Positions 5,978 to 9,815 of a stretch of DNA of 9,815 nt are shown in pieces. A program made the position numbers and the translations under genes. Position 1 is the first letter of the stretch. Each line of letters opens with the position of its first letter. The stretch lies in contig NZ_DQDX01000121.1 of NCBI RefSeq assembly GCF_003525665.1, forward strand, positions 17,978 through 27,792. The letters run 5' to 3'. A model generated the notes under the pieces. The model was not told the origin of the DNA, did not search any database, and was given only the letters and a program-made list of their open reading frames with translations. This stretch comes from Flavobacterium sp. GTDB lineage: Bacteria; Bacteroidota; Bacteroidia; Flavobacteriales; Flavobacteriaceae.

Positions 5978-8212
5978 CTATACTTTAAGAAACTCAGCAA
6001 TTTTTTTCTTTTCGCCAGCAATCCATAATATGTCGCTGTCTTCTAGAATTAAATGCGATTCTGGATTTAAAATACGTTTTCCGTTGCGTTCGATTCCAAC
6101 GATAATGCCATGCGTTTTTTCTCTAATTCCTGATTCACGGATACTTTTTCCGATGCAAACACGGTTCTTAAGTTCAAGTTTTTGCAAAATAATGTCAGAT
6201 TGTTCTACTTCTTCAGGAACATCAATTTCATTTTTATCCAAATAAATTTTGAATTCTTTTACCTGATCGTCGGTTCCAATTACACTGATTTCGTCACCCG
6301 GAAACAATCGTTCGGTTCTAATTGGAATATTTATTAAAACATCACCTCTTCGAATGGAAGCAATGTTAATTCCGAATTGTTCTCTAATCGATAATTCTTC
6401 TAATGTTTTTCCTGCCAAATTCGATTCTCGTGCAATATCAAATTCAGCCATATGTCCGTCCCAAGGTGATAAAGTGCTTTGTCTTTTATTTTCTTTTCGA
6501 GTTTCTCTATCATTAAAATTGCTTATGAAATGACTTTCAATTTTGTTGTAAACCGCATGAAGTCTTTTTGGAAATAGAATATAAGCACCAATTGCAATTA
6601 AGAACGCTACAACCGCAACTCCAGAAGAGAAAAAAGTATTTAAAATGAATCCGATATAAAATAAGGTAAGCGCTATTCTCAAAAGAACCAACATAATTAT
6701 CGGACCTTGATGCTTCTTTTCTTGCAACAGAATTCCAACTTGTTCAACGGCAACTCTTCGTAAAGATAATGCCCAAAGAAATGGAGATAGTATAACCAAA
6801 GTTATTAAGGCAGCAATCGCATGTCCAAATTTGGAACCTTGAACCATTGGCAGAATAAAATTTGACGAAAGTAAAATAATAGCAACAATGATTATCGAAT
6901 GAATTATTACTTGCATCAAATAACTTCGCAATACAATTTGCCAATTGCTTTTTGATTTAATTTCTTCTGTATTGGCGCTGTAAAGCTGTATTCTTTTTAC
7001 CCATTTTTTAGGTAGTTTTTTCTCAATAAAACTAGAAAAAGGCACAGCAAATTTCACCATAAAAGGCGTTGTAAAAGTAGTAATAGCAGAAACTGCAACA
7101 ACAATTGGATATAGAAAGTCGCTAGTTACTTTTAATGTTGTACCCAATGTTGCAATGATGAAAGAGAATTCACCAATTTGCGACAAACTCATTCCAGCTT
7201 GAATGGATTGCTTTAATGGCTGACCAGAAAGTAAAGATCCAATTGTTGAACTTATTGATTGTCCTAAGATTACTACTAAAGTCAAAATGGCTACTGGAAA
7301 CGCATATTCAACTAAAGTATCAGGATTAATCAACATTCCGACCGATACAAAGAAAACAGCTCCAAATAAATCTTTTACAGGTTTTACTAAATGTTCGATG
7401 TGTTCGGCTTGCGTAGTTTCGGCAATAATCGAACCCATGATAAATGCTCCAAGTGCTGGTGAAAATCCTACGCCTGCTGCAAAAATTACCATTAATAAAC
7501 AAAGTGCCAACGAAATAATAAGCATCATTTCATCGGTTAATAAATGTTTGGCCTTTTTAAGAAGAGTTGGAATAAAGAAGATTCCGACTACAAACCAAAT
7601 CGTTAGAAAGAAGATCAATTTTAAAACAGAAAGCACCAATTCCATTCCTGAAAATTGCTGACTTACCGCAATTGTAGAAAGTAAAACCATCATTAAAATG
7701 GCGATAATGTCTTGTACAATTAAAGAACCAATTACATTTCCTGCAAATTTTTGCGATTTTACGCCAAGTTCATCGAAGGTTTTTAAGATGATTGTCGTTG
7801 ATGAAATGGATAGAATTACACCCAAAAAAATACTGTTCATTTTGTTCCAATCCATCAATTGACCAACAAAATAACCAATGACGACCATTGTAATTATCTG
7901 GGTAAATGCTGTTATAGAAGCAGTTCCGCCAACTTTCATGAGTTTTTTAAAACTGAATTCTAATCCCAAACTAAACAAGAGAAATATCACACCAATTTCT
8001 GCCCAAACTTCAACGCTGTGAATGTCTTTTACCGTTGGAAAAAAATCAAACTGATTGCCAGCCAAAAATCCCGCAACCAAATAGCCAAGGACCAAAGGTT
8101 GTTTCAACATTCTAAAAAGTAAAACTGCAATTGCCGCAGTAATTAGGATCAAACCTAAATCACTGATTAAATCAGGTAAATGGACGGCAGAAGCAGCTAA
8201 TGATATTGGCAT
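5978..8212 (-). CDS. CPA2-type cation:proton antiporter with two TrkA_C domains
   Basis: An inner-membrane secondary transporter of 744 residues, in the KefB/KefC-like branch of the CPA2 family, probably exchanging K+ or Na+ for H+. The membrane domain (about 15-390) shows QPLVLGYLVAGFLAG (38-52), LLFSLGLEFS (78-87), SSTTIILK (137-144), VQD (166-168, the ion-site Gln-Asp of Kef-type proteins), ALGAFIMGSIIAET (254-267), FFVSVGM (287-293) and SQIGEFSFI (344-352). Next comes a second, family-unusual block of about four hydrophobic helices (430-548), followed by a soluble C-terminus with two TrkA_C (RCK_C) modules at about 589-661 and 671-744. Each has the pattern LaGktLeeLsIR... / GDEISVIG or its equivalent. 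No TrkA_N (NAD-binding) domain with a GxGxxG motif is present, so the gating ligand is likely something other than NAD(H). Some RCK_C domains in other bacteria bind cyclic di-AMP; whether these do is unknown. It follows purB on the same strand but is separated from it by a terminator. Confidence 0.92.
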   Translation of the reverse strand: MPISLAASAVHLPDLISDLGLILITAAIAVLLFRMLKQPLVLGYLVAGFLAGNQFDFFPTVKDIHSVEVWAEIGVIFLLFSLGLEFSFKKLMKVGGTASITAFTQIITMVVIGYFVGQLMDWNKMNSIFLGVILSISSTTIILKTFDELGVKSQKFAGNVIGSLIVQDIIAILMMVLLSTIAVSQQFSGMELVLSVLKLIFFLTIWFVVGIFFIPTLLKKAKHLLTDEMMLIISLALCLLMVIFAAGVGFSPALGAFIMGSIIAETTQAEHIEHLVKPVKDLFGAVFFVSVGMLINPDTLVEYAFPVAILTLVVILGQSISSTIGSLLSGQPLKQSIQAGMSLSQIGEFSFIIATLGTTLKVTSDFLYPIVVAVSAITTFTTPFMVKFAVPFSSFIEKKLPKKWVKRIQLYSANTEEIKSKSNWQIVLRSYLMQVIIHSIIIVAIILLSSNFILPMVQGSKFGHAIAALITLVILSPFLWALSLRRVAVEQVGILLQEKKHQGPIIMLVLLRIALTLFYIGFILNTFFSSGVAVVAFLIAIGAYILFPKRLHAVYNKIESHFISNFNDRETRKENKRQSTLSPWDGHMAEFDIARESNLAGKTLEELSIREQFGINIASIRRGDVLINIPIRTERLFPGDEISVIGTDDQVKEFKIYLDKNEIDVPEEVEQSDIILQKLELKNRVCIGKSIRESGIREKTHGIIVGIERNGKRILNPESHLILEDSDILWIAGEKKKIAEFLKV

Positions 8213-8240
8213 AGATTTGAATTTTTACTAAAATAGCAAA

Positions 8241-8275
8241 AAATCTGCTTTTATCAAAATGACAAAAGCAGATTT
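8241..8275 (-). terminator. Intrinsic terminator of purB
   Basis: AAATCTGCTTTT (8241-8252) and AAAAGCAGATTT (8264-8275) form a perfect 12-bp stem with an 11-base loop. Read on the minus strand, the stem runs straight into further T residues (ATTTTTTGC). It lies about 60 bases after the purB stop and about 28 bases before the antiporter ATG, so the two genes are probably separately transcribed, although leaky read-through is possible. Confidence 0.8.
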
Positions 8276-8333
8276 AAAGAAATTATAACAGATTTTAGAA
8301 TGAAAAAATGTCTATGTTGAATGCAATTTGATA

Positions 8334-9677
8334 CTAAATTCCCAAATAATTACTCGGCGTAATTTGCATCAATTCGGCTTTAATTTCATCCGAAACATTT
8401 AGTGTTTGAATAAAATTATGAATTGCTTCTTTATTGATAACCGTGTTAGTTCTAGTTAAATCTTTCAACGCTTCATACGGATTTGGATACGCTTCACGAC
8501 GTAAAATCGTTTGAATTGCTTCTGCAACAACTGCCCAATTTTTTTCTAAATCCTCGGCAAATTTAGCTTCGTTTAAAAGCAATTTGTTCAATCCTTTTAA
8601 TGTCGCTTCAAATGCTATTAAAGTGTGACCAATTGGAACTCCAATATTTCGTAAAACCGTACTGTCAGTTAAATCACGTTGTAATCTTGAAATAGGTAAT
8701 TTGGCAGAAAGATGTTCGAAAATAGCGTTGGCAATTCCTAAATTTCCTTCAGAATTTTCAAAATCAATCGGATTTACTTTGTGTGGCATTGCCGATGAAC
8801 CAATTTCTCCAGCTTTGATTTTTTGTTTGAAATATTCCATTGAAACATACGTCCAAATATCTCTATCTAAATCAATTAATATGGTATTAATTCGTTTTAG
8901 TGCATCGAAAAATGCAGCAAAATGATCGTAATGTTCTATTTGAGTTGTTGGAAATGAATGGTGTAATCCTAAAATAGATTCAACAAAATCGGTTCCAAAT
9001 TTTTTCCAATCGGTGTTTGGATAGGCTACATGATGTGCGTTGAAATTTCCAGTTGCACCACCAAATTTTGCCGCAAACGGAATGTTGAACAACAAACGCA
9101 TTTGCTCTTCTAGACGTTCTACAAAAACCAAAATTTCTTTTCCCAATCGAGTAGGAGAAGCTGGCTGACCATGCGTTCTAGCCAATAACGGAATGTCTTT
9201 CCATTCAACGCTAAGTTCTTTTAATTTTGAAATTACAGCAATTAATCCAGGTAAATAAGCTTTTTCAAAAGCGTCTTTTGTAGAAAGCGGAATCGCAGTA
9301 TTATTGATGTCTTGAGAAGTCAATCCGAAGTGGATGAACTCTTTGTATTGTTCTAAACCTAAAGCATCAAATTTAGTTTTGATGAAATATTCAACGGCTT
9401 TTACATCGTGATTGGTTGTTTTTTCGGTTTCTTTTATCCAAAGCGCATCTTCAGTAGAAAAGTTGGTATAAATTTTACGTAAATCATCAAATGTTGCTTT
9501 ATTTACGCCAGAAAGTTGAGGTAAATCGGCTTCACAAAGCGCAATAAAATATTCAACTTCTACTAAAACTCTGTATTTTATAAGTGCTTCTTCTGAAAAG
9601 AATTGTGATAAAGAAACGGTTTTGCTTCTATATCTTCCGTCAATGGGAGAAATAGCGTTTAATTCTGTTAGTTGCAT
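8334..9677 (-). CDS. purB: Adenylosuccinate lyase
   Basis: Cytoplasmic homotetrameric lyase that releases fumarate in two purine steps: SAICAR to AICAR on the way to IMP, and adenylosuccinate to AMP. The 447-residue protein carries the fumarase/aspartase superfamily signature SSAMPHKVNPIDFEN (294-308), whose serine loop supplies the catalytic base. Other conserved blocks are ISPIDGRYR at the N-terminus (9-17), TNHDVKAVEY (88-97), FGLTSQDINNTA (117-128), ARTHGQPASPT (166-176, His169 as proton donor), KFGGATGNFNAH (204-215) and SRLQRDLTDSTVLRN (330-344). Length and motif order are those of the E. coli-type enzyme, slightly shorter. The ATG at 9677 directly precedes MQLTELNAISPIDGRY, the family's usual start. 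It has its own -7 box at 9732-9739 and a terminator at 8241-8275, so it looks monocistronic. Together with guaB it places two enzymes around the IMP branch point in this window. Confidence 0.98.
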   Translation of the reverse strand: MQLTELNAISPIDGRYRSKTVSLSQFFSEEALIKYRVLVEVEYFIALCEADLPQLSGVNKATFDDLRKIYTNFSTEDALWIKETEKTTNHDVKAVEYFIKTKFDALGLEQYKEFIHFGLTSQDINNTAIPLSTKDAFEKAYLPGLIAVISKLKELSVEWKDIPLLARTHGQPASPTRLGKEILVFVERLEEQMRLLFNIPFAAKFGGATGNFNAHHVAYPNTDWKKFGTDFVESILGLHHSFPTTQIEHYDHFAAFFDALKRINTILIDLDRDIWTYVSMEYFKQKIKAGEIGSSAMPHKVNPIDFENSEGNLGIANAIFEHLSAKLPISRLQRDLTDSTVLRNIGVPIGHTLIAFEATLKGLNKLLLNEAKFAEDLEKNWAVVAEAIQTILRREAYPNPYEALKDLTRTNTVINKEAIHNFIQTLNVSDEIKAELMQITPSNYLGI

Positions 9678-9694
9678 TGTTGTTGTGTGTTTAC

Positions 9695-9711
9695 TCTGAA
9701 TTTGTTTCAGA
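9695..9711 (-). promoter_or_regulatory. Small inverted repeat in the purB leader
   Basis: TCTGAA (9695-9700) and TTCAGA (9706-9711) form a 6-bp stem with a 5-base loop in the predicted purB leader, ending about 17 bases before the ATG. It does not match any purine riboswitch that I recognise and may be fortuitous. Confidence 0.2.
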
Positions 9712-9731
9712 ATCTAGTTGTTTTGAAAACG

Positions 9732-9739
9732 CAAATTTA
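9732..9739 (-). promoter_or_regulatory. Predicted purB -7 promoter box
   Basis: TAAATTTG on the minus strand matches TAnnTTTG exactly and lies 54 bases upstream of the purB ATG. Transcription would begin near 9726, with a leader of about 48 bases. The -33 TTG is not obvious at proper spacing. Confidence 0.55.
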
Positions 9740-9751
9740 GTTAAACGATTT

Positions 9752-9813
9752 TAGAAAATAGAACATACAACAAAGAAAATAGACTAAACAAAAAATCTAT
9801 ATTCTATTTTCTA
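9752..9813. repeat. 12-bp perfect inverted repeat upstream of purB
   Basis: TAGAAAATAGAA (9752-9763) and TTCTATTTTCTA (9802-9813) are exact reverse complements separated by 38 bases. The sequence between and around them repeats the words AAAATAGA and CTATATTCTA. The left arm overlaps the purB -33 region. It may be a regulatory site, part of a dispersed intergenic repeat, or the tail of a gene structure beyond the window edge. Confidence 0.45.
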
Positions 9814-9815
9814 TA

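Noticed and set aside
7287..7661. 124-residue plus-strand ORF inside the antiporter gene
   Set aside because: It lies wholly within the membrane domain of a well-supported antiporter on the other strand and has no recognisable family or start context.

Overview
The window looks like a chromosomal segment from a member of the Flavobacteriaceae, most likely Flavobacterium or a close relative. It is strongly AT-rich. Gene starts lack Shine-Dalgarno sequences and sit in A-rich contexts. Several promoters carry the Bacteroidetes -7 box TAnnTTTG, and the proteins have a flavobacterial flavour. It holds six protein-coding genes and no tRNA, rRNA, CRISPR array or insertion sequence. One gene (guaB) is on the plus strand and five are on the minus strand.

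Left part (1-4440). Bases 1-194 are non-coding and full of short direct repeats of a type scattered between flavobacterial genes. Then, read on the minus strand from right to left, come a SatD-family gene, a DUF3307 membrane-protein gene whose start overlaps the satD stop by 7 bases, and, after about 54 bases, a P-type cation ATPase. Upstream of satD is the most striking non-coding structure in the window: three 20-bp near-identical imperfect palindromes at an exact 29-bp period, the nearest overlapping the predicted satD -7 box. This looks like an operator array. The SatD protein has a C-terminal helix-turn-helix, and its N-terminal part resembles a class III nucleotide cyclase fold: two Asp residues at cyclase-like spacing, then a Gly-rich segment and a conserved Arg. 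I think the satD/DUF3307 pair with its operator array is the best candidate for an uncharacterised signalling system here.

Middle and right part (4441-9815). guaB (IMP dehydrogenase, the GMP branch from IMP) is transcribed rightwards from its own promoter. A 7-bp inverted repeat fills almost its whole 5' leader. It converges on a CPA2-type cation/proton antiporter gene on the minus strand, and a 12-bp-stem bidirectional terminator separates the two. Upstream of the antiporter, also on the minus strand, is purB (adenylosuccinate lyase, used in IMP and AMP synthesis), with its own -7 box and a strong hairpin terminator between it and the antiporter gene.

Functionally the window mixes purine metabolism (guaB, purB), membrane ion transport (P-type ATPase, antiporter) and the satD/DUF3307 pair of unknown role. 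Apart from the satD operon the genes appear to be separate transcription units. All assignments come from reading motifs by eye; no database search was run.
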